Shown one piece after another: positions 36,129 through 45,364 of a stretch of 64,000 nucleotides of DNA (the first letter of the stretch is position 1; each line of letters starts with the position of its first letter). Under the pieces are notes generated by a model. The model saw only the letters and a program-made list of their open reading frames with translations, searched no databases and had not been told where the DNA came from. The stretch spans positions 248,001-312,000 of the forward strand of contig NZ_QNSE01000001.1 of NCBI RefSeq assembly GCF_003315485.1, in the 5' to 3' direction. The DNA is from Marinomonas rhizomae (GTDB taxonomy: Bacteria; Pseudomonadota; Gammaproteobacteria; Pseudomonadales; Marinomonadaceae). Made by a program: the position numbers and the translations under genes.

Positions 36129-37409
36129 ATGGATTTGAATACAAAGCTGGAGTTTTTGGGTTGTCATGGAGAGGTTGGCAGTAGCCTTTGGTGGAGCCTG
36201 TTAAAAGCAGAGAGAGCCCCTTTCGTAAAGAATCAATCTTGTGTTCAGTTTATTTGGCGAGATCCTCAAGGCGATAAACATTCATCTGACATTGCTTGTG
36301 TAATATTGGACGTTAACTCGATAACGGATCACCATACATGGACCCCTAAGTGCTTACAACGAGTAGATGGTACAGATGTTTGGTTTGCTGAGTTAGACAT
36401 CAATCCGCAATGGCGAGGCAGTTATTCCTTTATTCCATTAACAGCAGATCAGTTGCCTGAGGTTGTTAAACAACAAGGCGATGGTTCCGTGTCAGCGCAG
36501 AGAGCTTGGTGGATCTCTATCGCTGCTCAACAAACTGCCGATCCTTTAAATCCTCTGCCTGTATTGCATTCTGGCTGGGGGGTGTCGTCAGCCTTGCATA
36601 TGCCTAACGCTCCGAAAGAGATCGGTTGGGAAGCATGGGATAAGGGGGATTTGCCGAGTATTGCGCATGACGTCATCAAGACATTTCACTGGGTGTCGGA
36701 AAGCTTGGTAAATAAGCGCCATTGTCAGCTGTATTCAACAGCAAAGGGAGAGGCGCCTTTCGTTATTTTACTCGATGGGCAGAAGTGGGGTGTAGAAAGT
36801 GGTTGTTTGTCTGTGTTGGATTTTTTGACTGATCAAAAACAGTTACCACCGGCTCATTACCTTTTGGTGCCATCTATTGATTCGAAAAGCCGTTGGCAAG
36901 AATTAAGTTGTCATCGTCCTTTTTGGGACGCGATACACAATGAATTATTGCCAGACGTGGCACAGTATCTCAATCATATTGCTTGCTCCCCATCTGAGTA
37001 TCTTGTTGCCGGACAAAGTTTGGGGGGGTTGTCCTCTTTGTATGCAGGCTTAACCTTTCCAGAGCAATATCGAAAAATCATTAGTTTATCAGGCTCATAT
37101 TGGTGGCCTGAAGTAAATCGTATGCATGCTTCTCATCTTGAAGAGGCTCCGTCGAATTGTCCTCCCAAAGGTGGCTTAACGGAAGGGTTAGAAAACAAAA
37201 CATTGGATGCTGCACACCTATCCGTTTATCAAGCTGTTGGGTCCGGCGAAGCCGACATGTGTTTTTATAACGATCAAATGCTGAATGCTTTAGACAATAG
37301 TGGAGCGGATGTGTGTTATCACGTTTTTTGTGGTGGGCATGACTGGTTATCTTGGCGATCAGGCTTGGTGGATGGGTTAAGGTATTTACTGCTAAGTGAA
37401 GTCGATTAG
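36129..37409 (+). CDS. fes: Fes-like ferric-siderophore esterase, copy 2
   Basis: A 426-residue esterase with the same two-domain layout as copy 1: CVQFIWRDPQGDKHSSDIAC and WRGSYSFIPL in the N-terminal domain; GQSLGGLSSLYAGL (nucleophile) and CGGHDWLSWRSG (His) in the hydrolase domain. Relative to copy 1 there is an insertion around residues 330-355 (PPKGGLTEGLENKTLD). The open frame extends upstream to 35967 through the Fur palindrome, so a later start is needed; I use ATG 36129, but an in-frame TTG at 36117 has a better placed AAGGG. Cotranscribed with entS copy 2. Confidence 0.9.
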   Translation: MDLNTKLEFLGCHGEVGSSLWWSLLKAERAPFVKNQSCVQFIWRDPQGDKHSSDIACVILDVNSITDHHTWTPKCLQRVDGTDVWFAELDINPQWRGSYSFIPLTADQLPEVVKQQGDGSVSAQRAWWISIAAQQTADPLNPLPVLHSGWGVSSALHMPNAPKEIGWEAWDKGDLPSIAHDVIKTFHWVSESLVNKRHCQLYSTAKGEAPFVILLDGQKWGVESGCLSVLDFLTDQKQLPPAHYLLVPSIDSKSRWQELSCHRPFWDAIHNELLPDVAQYLNHIACSPSEYLVAGQSLGGLSSLYAGLTFPEQYRKIISLSGSYWWPEVNRMHASHLEEAPSNCPPKGGLTEGLENKTLDAAHLSVYQAVGSGEADMCFYNDQMLNALDNSGADVCYHVFCGGHDWLSWRSGLVDGLRYLLLSEVD

Positions 37410-37418
37410 TTAGGAAAG

Positions 37419-38711
37419 ATGATGTTGAAGTCTACAGTGTTATTGGATTTTAGTTTACTGAAAACCAACGCCAACTTCCGCGCTATCTTCATTGCTCGTT
37501 TGATGTCTGTATTGGGCATTGGCATGTTAAACGTGGCAGTACCAGTGCAAATATACGAATTAACCGGGTCCAGCTTACAAGTCGGTTTTGCAGTGGCGCT
37601 AGATGGAATAGGCATGTTTATCGGTCTGATGTTGGGCGGGGTTTTGGCCGACAGGATGGATCGTAAGTGGCTAATATTGTTTTCTCGTTCTATTTGTGGT
37701 GTGGGCTTTGTGTTGCTCGCGGCAAACGCTTATTTGTCTGAACCAAGCTTGTGGGCAGTGTATGCGATCTCCCTTTGGGACGGTTTTTTTAGTGCGATTG
37801 GTATGACTGCATTAATGGCGTCGATACCGTATTTGGTAGGGCGAGAAAATCTGCCTACGGCCGGTGCACTAAGTATGTTGGTTGTTCGTATCGGTTTGGT
37901 GATTTCCCCTGCGGTAGCAGGCGTGGTGATTGTGTCGTTTGGGGTGACGTGGAACTACACTTTGGCTGCAATCGGTACCTTTTGCACCTTGATTACCTTA
38001 ATCACTTTACCAAACATGAAACCGCAAGAAGGCGCGCCTGAAGAACATCCTATCCGTTCCTTGTTGGATGGCTTTCAATTTGTGTTCACTCATAAAATCA
38101 TTCGCGCCGTGGTGGCGTTAGGCACACTGGAAGCGGTCACTAAATCCATCCGCATTTTATTTCCAGCATTGGCAGCAACGGCATTTGGCGGGGGGGCGTT
38201 TGAAGTTGGCCTGATGTATGCGGCGATGCCGGTCGGGTCGACATTAGGCGCGCTGACCAGTGGTTGGGTTCGACATGCAACACGGCCGGGAGTGGTGATG
38301 TTGGTCACGGCGTTCTTGTCATTTCTCTGTGTTGCCGCATTAGGTTTTATGGGGCATCTAGTCTTGATGTTGCTAGCGTTAGCGATATTTGGCTACCTCG
38401 GTTCGATCGGAGGTTTATTGCAATATACGATTGTTCAAGGGCATACCCCAGATCATATGTTAGGTCGTATTGGTAGTTTTTGGACCGCACAAGATGTGGT
38501 TGGCGATTCGGCTGGTGCGTTAGGTATTGGTGTCATTGTAAAAGTGTTATCGCCGGTAATGGGATTAGCGGCGCTGGGTTTAGGCTGTGCTGCGGCCACC
38601 CTTTTGTTAGGGGCGGGTGTTCGTTCGTTGCGAAACACGGCATTAATTGATACCAACTTATTTCCGACAGAAGACTCGACAGCGAACTCGTCAAAGAGTG
38701 TGGCTGCGTAA
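37419..38711 (+). CDS. entS: EntS-like MFS siderophore exporter, copy 2
   Basis: A 430-residue paralogue of copy 1: LLKTNANFRAIFIARLMSVLGIG, VGFAVALDGIGMFIGLMLGGVLADRMDRK, LWAVYAISLWDGFFSAIG and LVGRENLPTAGALS match in order. ATG 37419 and the adjacent ATG 37422 share an AGGA; the second is better spaced. It lies nine bases after fes copy 2. Two fes-entS pairs in opposite orientation indicate duplication or acquisition of a second catecholate module. Confidence 0.92.
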   Translation: MMLKSTVLLDFSLLKTNANFRAIFIARLMSVLGIGMLNVAVPVQIYELTGSSLQVGFAVALDGIGMFIGLMLGGVLADRMDRKWLILFSRSICGVGFVLLAANAYLSEPSLWAVYAISLWDGFFSAIGMTALMASIPYLVGRENLPTAGALSMLVVRIGLVISPAVAGVVIVSFGVTWNYTLAAIGTFCTLITLITLPNMKPQEGAPEEHPIRSLLDGFQFVFTHKIIRAVVALGTLEAVTKSIRILFPALAATAFGGGAFEVGLMYAAMPVGSTLGALTSGWVRHATRPGVVMLVTAFLSFLCVAALGFMGHLVLMLLALAIFGYLGSIGGLLQYTIVQGHTPDHMLGRIGSFWTAQDVVGDSAGALGIGVIVKVLSPVMGLAALGLGCAAATLLLGAGVRSLRNTALIDTNLFPTEDSTANSSKSVAA

Positions 38712-38734
38712 TCTATCTTGGGACTAAGTTAGCG

Positions 38735-38764
38735 AAAAGTGGCGAGTTTGTTTGACCTCGCCAC
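38735..38764 (-). terminator. terminator of the fepBDGC operon
   Basis: GTGGCGAG (38739-38746) and CTCGCCAC (38757-38764), perfect stem, followed on the minus transcript by TTTT. It lies 15 bases after fepC and between convergent entS and fepC. Confidence 0.75.
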
Positions 38765-38778
38765 GTTACCGATCTGTT

Positions 38779-39579
38779 TTAACCTTGACGGCCTTTTGGG
38801 ATCACCAAAGGTGTACCAGAAATAGGGTCTTCTATAATCAGGCAAGGTAAACCAAATACCGATTCAATTAAGTCTTCAGTGACAATGTCGGAAGGTTTGC
38901 CCGTAGCAACGACATGACCATCCTTCATTGCAATGAGGTTATCGGCGTAACGGCAGGCGTGGTTCAGATCATGTAATACGGCCACCATGGTATGACCATT
39001 CTTTTGGTTAAGATCCTGAAACAAATCCAGCAACTCAATTTGATGAGCGATGTCTAGGTAGGTCGTGGGTTCGTCTAACAAGAGTACAGGCGTTTGTTGT
39101 GCTAAGGCCATGGCTACCCAAACACGTTGTCTTTGTCCACCGGAGAGTTGGTCTACATGCTGATGGGCGAAGTCGGTAATGTGAGTCGCTGCCATGGCCT
39201 TGTCGACCGCATCTTGGTCTTCTTCACGCCAAGGTTGGAACCATTTTTGATGAGGGAAGCGACCGCGCGAGACCAAATCCATCACTTTAATACCGTCAGG
39301 GGCAATCGCACTTTGTGGCAATAGCCCTAATTGCTTGGCAACGTCTTTTGTCGTTTGTTCGTGGATGTTTCTGCCGTTTAGTAGTACTTTTCCAGATTCT
39401 GGTACCAACAGACGACTCATGGCACGCAGCAGAGTGGATTTGCCGCAGCCATTGGGTCCAACAATCACACTGAATTTCTCTGGTGGAATTTGCACCGATA
39501 AATTTTTTGCGATGACGGTTTGATCGTAACTAAGGGTGACGGACTCGGCCGCTAATAAAGAGGGTGAATTCGAGTTCAT
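38779..39579 (-). CDS. fepC: ferric-catecholate ABC transporter ATPase
   Basis: A 266-residue ATPase: Walker A GPNGCGKST near residue 39, DQLSGGQRQRVWVAMALAQ signature, VLLLDEPTTYLDIAHQ Walker B, VLHDLNHACRYADN H-loop, as in FepC. Start ATG 39579 overlaps the fepG stop (ATGA); the frame continues further upstream without support. The C-terminal LPCLIIEDPISGTPLVIPKG matches the FepC tail. Confidence 0.93.
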   Translation of the reverse strand: MNSNSPSLLAAESVTLSYDQTVIAKNLSVQIPPEKFSVIVGPNGCGKSTLLRAMSRLLVPESGKVLLNGRNIHEQTTKDVAKQLGLLPQSAIAPDGIKVMDLVSRGRFPHQKWFQPWREEDQDAVDKAMAATHITDFAHQHVDQLSGGQRQRVWVAMALAQQTPVLLLDEPTTYLDIAHQIELLDLFQDLNQKNGHTMVAVLHDLNHACRYADNLIAMKDGHVVATGKPSDIVTEDLIESVFGLPCLIIEDPISGTPLVIPKGRQG

Positions 39580-40565
39580 AATCTGCCTTCTCGTACAATT
39601 AAATAAACCAAATAGAGGCCGCCTAAACTGATGGTAACGAGACCAACAGGAAGGGTGATGCCTTGCCATGCGTGTTGCGCTAAGAAGTCCGCGGCCAGTA
39701 ATAACATAGCGCCAACCAATGCCGAGGCCGTGAGTGAAATGGACGCATTGTTTTCTAAACGTCTGGCAATTTGTGGTGCGGCCAGAGAGATGAACGCAAT
39801 AGGGCCGGTGATGGCGGTCGCCACAGCGGTTAATGACACACCGACAAACATCAGTGCCAAGCGGCTTTTGTTGACTGAAACCCCGAGAGCTGCGGCTGTA
39901 TCATCGCCCATTTCAAGTAACTTCATACGACTGTTCATTGCTAAGGCGATGAGCATCAGCAATATCAGTAATATGGCGGCGGGCAAGACTTTTGACCAGG
40001 TCATGCCATTTAGAGAGCCTGCACTCCAAAGTGCCGCAGTCATGGCGGTTTCAAGGGATACGGATAAAGATAACCATTGATTAAAAGCGGTTAGGGTAGC
40101 GCTAATGGCAATCCCAACAATGATTAGACGAAAGCCAGAATGTCCCTCACGATAAGCAAACAGGTAGACTAAAAGAGCGGCACAGAGTCCGCCCAGAATG
40201 GCCCCCAATACGCTCATCCAATACAGATTTCCAAACCAAGCAATGGAAAGTAGAACGCCGGTAAACGCACCAACATTGAAGCCCGTAATATCAGGACTGC
40301 CCAATGGGTTTCGGACTAATGATTGGAAGACGGCACCGCTGACGCCTAGACCAGCGCCAATGATTAAAGCCCCCAATGCTCGGGAAGCACGCCATTGCCA
40401 GACGACAATAGATTGGTATTGGCTGGCGTCTCCCGTGAGTAATTGCCAGATGCCTTTCGTGCCTTGAGCAACTTGTTGCCCTGTAAACAGCGTTGCGAAT
40501 AGAACCACAAGAGTCAAAATAAAGGCGATTAGGACGAGGGAAGGGTTGCGCGGGCGTGATGTCAT
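39576..40565 (-). CDS. fepG: ferric-catecholate ABC transporter permease
   Basis: A 329-residue FecCD-family permease with the order of hydrophobic segments and motifs expected of FepG: WRASRALGALIIGAGLGVSGAVFQSLVRNPLGSPDITG and FISLAAPQIARRL. It overlaps fepD by four bases upstream and fepC by four bases downstream. Forms a heterodimer with FepD in the inner membrane. Confidence 0.92.
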   Translation of the reverse strand: MTSRPRNPSLVLIAFILTLVVLFATLFTGQQVAQGTKGIWQLLTGDASQYQSIVVWQWRASRALGALIIGAGLGVSGAVFQSLVRNPLGSPDITGFNVGAFTGVLLSIAWFGNLYWMSVLGAILGGLCAALLVYLFAYREGHSGFRLIIVGIAISATLTAFNQWLSLSVSLETAMTAALWSAGSLNGMTWSKVLPAAILLILLMLIALAMNSRMKLLEMGDDTAAALGVSVNKSRLALMFVGVSLTAVATAITGPIAFISLAAPQIARRLENNASISLTASALVGAMLLLAADFLAQHAWQGITLPVGLVTISLGGLYLVYLIVREGRL

Positions 40566-41557
40566 AATGAGTAGGCTCCTTTTCGTCTTACCAGATAGAT
40601 GAGAATAGGCGCGCCAATAAAAGCCGTGACGATAGAGACTCTCAGTTCACCGACAATCAAAACTCGGCCGACGATATCCGCAAAGAGCAGTAAACATGGG
40701 GTTAAAATAATGCAAAATGGCATGATCCAGCGTTGATCTGGGCCAACCATCCAACGGGCAATGTGAGGAATCATTAAACTCACGAAGCCAATCGGGCCGG
40801 CTGCTGCCGTTGCAGCACCACACAATAAGGTGATGGCGATCAGTGCAAAAACTTGTGCCCGTGCCGGTTGACTACCCAGCGCCGTCGCGAGTGAATCGCC
40901 CAGACCGAAAGCATTCAGCGCTGGCGTAATTGCAAGAGCAATAACACAGCCTAATATAACGACGGGGGCAATAAACAACGGCACAGCCAGATTACGAATG
41001 TCTAAGCTACCGACCGACCAAAAGCGGATTTGATCAAAGGCGCTAGGGTTAAAAAGCGTTAGTGCTGAGCTTAAACCGCCAAATACGGCACCAATGGCTA
41101 CACCAGCAAGGGTCAGTTTTAGCGGATCAACTCGACCTCCACCTAAGCGGCCGACATAGTAAACCAGCAGGCTGGCCAGTAAGGCACCTATGGCCGCGTA
41201 GAAGAAAAATTCACTGAGTTGTGTTGCGCCAAGAAAGACAATGCTGATAGCGATGGCCAAGCTGGCGCCTAGGTTCACCCCTAAAATACCTGGGTCAGCC
41301 AACGGGTTGCGGGTAATGGCTTGAATCAGTGCCCCCGAGGTGCCTAATGCCATACCAACAAACAATCCATTGAGTGTTCTAGGCAATCGCCCTTCGTAAA
41401 TAATGGTTTTCGCCAGCCCAGTTTCCTCGCCAGATGCGATCTGCCAAAGTTGATGGATGGGGATGGCCTTGGCACCAAAACATAAGCTAGCCAGCATAAT
41501 AACGCATAACGTCATGAGCGCGATGGTTAACCAAATGAGCCTTTGCTTAGTTTGCAT
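40562..41557 (-). CDS. fepD: ferric-catecholate ABC transporter permease
   Basis: A 331-residue FecCD-family permease: GRLPRTLNGLFVGMALGTSGALIQAITRNPLADPGILGVN and FVSLMIPHIARWMVGPDQRW are typical of FepD. I use ATG 41557 (MQTKQRLIW), which overlaps the fepB stop by 11 bases; the frame could begin five codons earlier at a TTG. Partner of FepG. Confidence 0.92.
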   Translation of the reverse strand: MQTKQRLIWLTIALMTLCVIMLASLCFGAKAIPIHQLWQIASGEETGLAKTIIYEGRLPRTLNGLFVGMALGTSGALIQAITRNPLADPGILGVNLGASLAIAISIVFLGATQLSEFFFYAAIGALLASLLVYYVGRLGGGRVDPLKLTLAGVAIGAVFGGLSSALTLFNPSAFDQIRFWSVGSLDIRNLAVPLFIAPVVILGCVIALAITPALNAFGLGDSLATALGSQPARAQVFALIAITLLCGAATAAAGPIGFVSLMIPHIARWMVGPDQRWIMPFCIILTPCLLLFADIVGRVLIVGELRVSIVTAFIGAPILIYLVRRKGAYSL

Positions 41558-42575
41558 GGTTTGGGTGTCCAAAAAGCGTTTGTAAACGGTGTAAAAGGTT
41601 GGTGGCGCTGTAGTAGTCTAACCGAAAGGTGTCATTGCCGACGGCGTAAACTTGGCGGTTTTTAACCGCTTGTGTGGTTTGTAGATAAGGGGTGTGAATG
41701 AAATCGTTTTCTCTTTCACTGGCCGCCGCGAAAAGCAAAACGCTTTGACCCGTAATGGCATCCGGAAAGCGTTCCCCTGTGGCAATGATGATGTCATTAC
41801 GTTGGCCCATACTGTTATCGCCTTTGACAGAGTCTGGCACCTTAGCGAGTTGAAAGCCTAACTCAGAGAGCAGTCGACCTTGAGCCGATTCATGGGTCCA
41901 GATATTTCCACCTGTGTTGTCTTGGTAGTACACCATGGCCGTTGTTGGCTGTGGAGGTAATTGGATCATTTGCTTGGTGTTTTGGACTTCTTGTTCAAAC
42001 TGGGAAATAACGGCTTGGGCACGCTCTTCTAATCCTAGAAATTGGCCAAAGATGTTCGCTAGTTGCATCCAACTTTTGTCGTCGTATCCAATAATAAGCG
42101 TCGGGGCGATGTCTTTTAACTGTGCATACAATTTGCGGGCAGAATCACCGCCAGTCGCGGAGATAATAATCAGGTCAGGTCTGGCTGCCACAATGGCTTC
42201 TGCATTGGCTTCTGTCTGATAAAGAGATACTAGGTTTCGCTGTTTAGCGACGGTTTCCCATTGGCGCATGAAGCCGTCTTCCCCTGCAACACCGGTATTT
42301 GCCATGGTGCCACCAGAAGCGACAATGGGAGCATTAATGGCGAGCAGCGTGCCGGTTAATGTGACACTGGTGGAGACGATTCGCTTAGGGGGGTGCGTTA
42401 ATGTCAGTAGACCTTGCTCAGTTTGAATGCTTCTTGGCCAGCCACTTTTTGCTTGAGAAACCTGCCAAAGAGCTAGGTGAGGTTCGGCGTCACGATTCTG
42501 CTCGCAGCCTGTGACGATGGTAAGAAAAACAGCCGATAGCAGCATACAACGAACCAATCCAGTTATACCGACCAT
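41547..42575 (-). CDS. fepB: FepB-like catecholate-binding lipoprotein, copy 2
   Basis: A 342-residue binding protein with lipobox TIVTGC (Cys near residue 24) and the same conserved blocks as copy 1, including GGDSARKLYAQLKDIAPT and VGNDTFRLDYYSATN. SD AGAGG is six bases before ATG. It heads fepB-fepD-fepG-fepC, the complete importer for ferric catecholates, downstream of a weak Fur-like site at 42641-42659. Confidence 0.93.
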   Translation of the reverse strand: MVGITGLVRCMLLSAVFLTIVTGCEQNRDAEPHLALWQVSQAKSGWPRSIQTEQGLLTLTHPPKRIVSTSVTLTGTLLAINAPIVASGGTMANTGVAGEDGFMRQWETVAKQRNLVSLYQTEANAEAIVAARPDLIIISATGGDSARKLYAQLKDIAPTLIIGYDDKSWMQLANIFGQFLGLEERAQAVISQFEQEVQNTKQMIQLPPQPTTAMVYYQDNTGGNIWTHESAQGRLLSELGFQLAKVPDSVKGDNSMGQRNDIIIATGERFPDAITGQSVLLFAAASERENDFIHTPYLQTTQAVKNRQVYAVGNDTFRLDYYSATNLLHRLQTLFGHPNHAN

Positions 42576-42989
42576 GATAAACCTCTTCCATTAAGACAAA
42601 GGCGGCATTATAACGAGGTAGGTTGGGATTTTATAGTATTGATAATTGTTTTTATTTGCGTTTGTGGCCTAAACCGTAAAACATCAGAAATTAATGCTGT
42701 AAGGGCTGATTAAATTGGTCTTTAACATTTCTGAAAAGTCTTCTATGTTTTTGGCTTGGCCATTTCTGAGTTTATATATCATTTAGATCTTCCTTGTAGT
42801 GAGTGTGTTTGACGTGATTTAAGGATAGTTTTTTTTAGGGTAGGACCCCTCCCTTAGGTAGTGGAATATCTAGCTAATTACCATGTATAAAAAAGGCCAA
42901 TATGAATCTCATATTGGCCAAATGAAAGTCGCCAGTACCTTTGATGACGACACAGTTATTGCATTTTAGGGGAGAATGATTTGTTTACA
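42576..42989. other. intergenic region between fepB and the second receptor gene
   Basis: No gene seen in 414 bases. It contains a moderate Fur-like site GATAATTGTTTTTATTTGC at 42641-42659 (12 of 19 by hand count) upstream of fepB copy 2, an unexplained GC-rich patch around 42838-42862 (AGGGTAGGACCCCTCCCT), and the receptor terminator at 42889-42919. Confidence 0.6.
42889..42919 (-). terminator. terminator of the fatDCEBA-like operon
   Basis: GGCCAATATGA (42895-42905) and TCATATTGGCC (42909-42919) form a perfect 11-bp stem with a three-base loop; the minus transcript continues into TTTTTT. It lies 71 bases after the receptor stop. Confidence 0.9.
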
Positions 42990-45254
42990 TTAAAAATCCA
43001 TGCTTGCTGACAGTGTCAATGAGCGACCTTCAACAAGGCCTAGGTCATTGTAGCTTGCAGTTGTCCAAGCATCTTTATCCATTAGGTTGTTGATATTGGC
43101 CCTGATCGTGAGAGGTCGTTGATTAACCGAAGTCACGTAGCGTGCCCCTAATCCAAATATAGTGTAACCAGGAATAGAGCGTTCATTATCATTTTCAAGA
43201 TACTGTTTGGATAAGCTGTTGGCATTAACTATTAATGTTAGATTTTCTACAAACGGGGTGTCCCATTCAGCTCCCAATTTGGCTTGCCACTTTGGAACGC
43301 CTGCAGACTGATTGTCGTCGTTATCTCCGTCTTCTGTAGATGTTAAGTCTGCCTCAACATGTGCTAGACCACCCATTAAGCGTATATTTTCAACAGGTGT
43401 GCCAAAAAAGCTCCATTCAACACCTCGGTTACGCTGTTCACCATAGTAACCAAAAATGTTGGTGTCAGCATCGGTATAGCTGCTAGGCTTTTCAATTTCA
43501 TAAATACTAACAGTGTGTGTGAAGGTGCCTCTATCAAGTTTTAGACCCACTTCTTTTTGCTTGGTTTTATAAGGAGAAAATATTTCTCCGCTGTTATCTG
43601 CAGTGGTTGGGGCTGTGTCGCCCTCGCTTAACCCTTCTATGTAATTAGTATAGACAGAGAGGTTATCGGTCAATTTAACCAGTAGAGCTGCAGATGGCGT
43701 GATGGCACTCTTGTCGTACTTATCGTTTACGAGTAGAGTTCTTGAGCCTCGCGACATATAGCCAGTACTTTTTGTTTTCACCTGTTGATACCGTGCTCCT
43801 AAAGTAAGCTGATACTTATCCTCGGCAAACGACAACGTATCTGCAAGCCCATAACTTGATAAGGTGGTTTTTGTTGTTGTCTCTGAAATGGCAGTGACAG
43901 CTTGGGCGTCAAAATCAGGCCTTGACCCCCACACTGTGTTATAGATATTTGTACTATATGTACCTGAGAGCCTTTTTGCGTGAAGATTATACTCTTCTTC
44001 ATAACGAGTAATATTTGTAGCTATTTGATGGTTCACGGTGCCTGTTTGGAAGTGGCCATTTAAACCCATTTCTAGGGATGTTCTTTGGTTGTCATCATCA
44101 ACACCACCAAGTGTTGTATCTATGTCTCCAGCAGAGTTGGTTACTTCAGCCTTGTCTGCACTGATACCAATGTAATTCCATTTGGTTATACCAGCCGCGG
44201 CGTAAGCTGTCACCTGGTCATTAATATCAAATTCGCCACGCACCATGGCTCCCTTAGTTTCGTTTTCATAAAAATTCCAGCTAGGGTTTAGTAGGGTGTC
44301 GTTAGAAGGCGGACTTGGGATATCCAGCCCAGTCGCAATGGTTATCCCCCTTGTTGGAGCATCAACATTTTCTTTAGTGTGATAAATGTCAGCGGATAAG
44401 CGAACTCTATCTGAGCGCCAATCTAACGCAATAGCGCCTAATTGAGTCTCGTTTTCTTGGTTGTCGATTGTACCATCACCGGATAAATATGCTCCGTTCA
44501 CTCGAACGCCAAATTGTTTGTCTTGACCATAGCGACGACTTATATCGACACTACCGCCTACTTGAGAATCGGATACGTATTTGGTTGTTAATCGAGTTAG
44601 AGGTTCTTCCCCTGCACGTTTGGTGACTAAATTTACGGACCCACTTATTGATCCACTAGGAGACATTCCATTAAGCATTGCAGAGGGACCTTTTTGCACA
44701 TCAACACTTTCATACATCTCAGTCGCGCTGCGATAGTACGGTGCCATCCCTACTAAGCCGTTAACCGTTGCATCATTACTATTAAAACTGAATCCTCGGA
44801 TAGAATAGCTTTCTCTGCTTTCTCCACTTGTGTTAGTGCTATTGACTGAAGGGTCTGTTGCGCTGATAACATCAGAAATATCACTCGATTGTTGGTCCTG
44901 AATGTATTTGTCTGTATAGCTGATGGCGCTAAATGGGTTGTCTAGGGTGTCTTTGTCCCCCAAGAAACCTGCATGGTTTGTTTCGAGAACTTGTCCATCA
45001 CTGCCAGAATAGACAGGTTTTTTTTCACGAGAATCTTCTACCGTAATTTCTGGAAGAGCAACCGTTGAAACTGTGCTGTTGTCTTCTGTCTCTGTATTGG
45101 TTTCTGCATACATGGACGGGCTATATAAGAATACCGTTCCTGCAGTTATACCAGCATAGATTGCATTCTTTGCTGCGTGTCGAGTAAAGAATAACTTATC
45201 CTGACCGTTTTTTTCAGCCTTCCTTTCATTGCTTAAATATAGAGAGGAGCACAT
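42990..45254 (-). CDS. TonB-dependent siderophore receptor, FatA/BauA-like
   Basis: A 754-residue outer-membrane receptor of the TonB-dependent siderophore (FhuA/FpvA/FatA) class: long signal region (to about residue 50, MYAETNT), TonB-box-like PEITVEDSRE, plug with YSIRGFSFNSNDATVNGLVG and VDVQKGPSAMLNGMSPSGSISGSVNL, and C-terminal GRSLTLSASMDF. It is the last gene of an operon with the FatD-FatC-ATPase-FatB order, as in anguibactin and acinetobactin systems, so it should import the siderophore made by the adjacent biosynthesis genes. SD AGGA eight bases upstream. Confidence 0.9.
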   Translation of the reverse strand: MCSSLYLSNERKAEKNGQDKLFFTRHAAKNAIYAGITAGTVFLYSPSMYAETNTETEDNSTVSTVALPEITVEDSREKKPVYSGSDGQVLETNHAGFLGDKDTLDNPFSAISYTDKYIQDQQSSDISDVISATDPSVNSTNTSGESRESYSIRGFSFNSNDATVNGLVGMAPYYRSATEMYESVDVQKGPSAMLNGMSPSGSISGSVNLVTKRAGEEPLTRLTTKYVSDSQVGGSVDISRRYGQDKQFGVRVNGAYLSGDGTIDNQENETQLGAIALDWRSDRVRLSADIYHTKENVDAPTRGITIATGLDIPSPPSNDTLLNPSWNFYENETKGAMVRGEFDINDQVTAYAAAGITKWNYIGISADKAEVTNSAGDIDTTLGGVDDDNQRTSLEMGLNGHFQTGTVNHQIATNITRYEEEYNLHAKRLSGTYSTNIYNTVWGSRPDFDAQAVTAISETTTKTTLSSYGLADTLSFAEDKYQLTLGARYQQVKTKSTGYMSRGSRTLLVNDKYDKSAITPSAALLVKLTDNLSVYTNYIEGLSEGDTAPTTADNSGEIFSPYKTKQKEVGLKLDRGTFTHTVSIYEIEKPSSYTDADTNIFGYYGEQRNRGVEWSFFGTPVENIRLMGGLAHVEADLTSTEDGDNDDNQSAGVPKWQAKLGAEWDTPFVENLTLIVNANSLSKQYLENDNERSIPGYTIFGLGARYVTSVNQRPLTIRANINNLMDKDAWTTASYNDLGLVEGRSLTLSASMDF

Positions 45255-45294
45255 ATAAACATCCTATTGTTTTGATTAAAAACCCAATCCAAAT

Positions 45295-45348
45295 TTAATA
45301 ATATCAAAATTGATATTATTAATGCAAATGATAATCGATATTATTTAA
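45295..45348. promoter_or_regulatory. 13-bp-arm palindrome and Fur-like site upstream of the receptor gene
   Basis: TTAATAATATCAA (45295-45307) and TTGATATTATTAA (45310-45322) form a perfect inverted repeat with a 2-bp centre, followed by GATAATCGATATTATT at 45330-45345. They lie 41-94 bases before the receptor ATG, in the 110-bp gap after the binding-protein gene, and probably mark an internal iron-regulated promoter giving extra receptor expression. Confidence 0.55.
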
Positions 45349-45364
45349 AAATAATAAAACTGTT

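Noticed and set aside
39631..40080. 149-codon plus-strand frame
   Set aside because: Antisense to fepG, whose motifs and operon overlaps are unambiguous.
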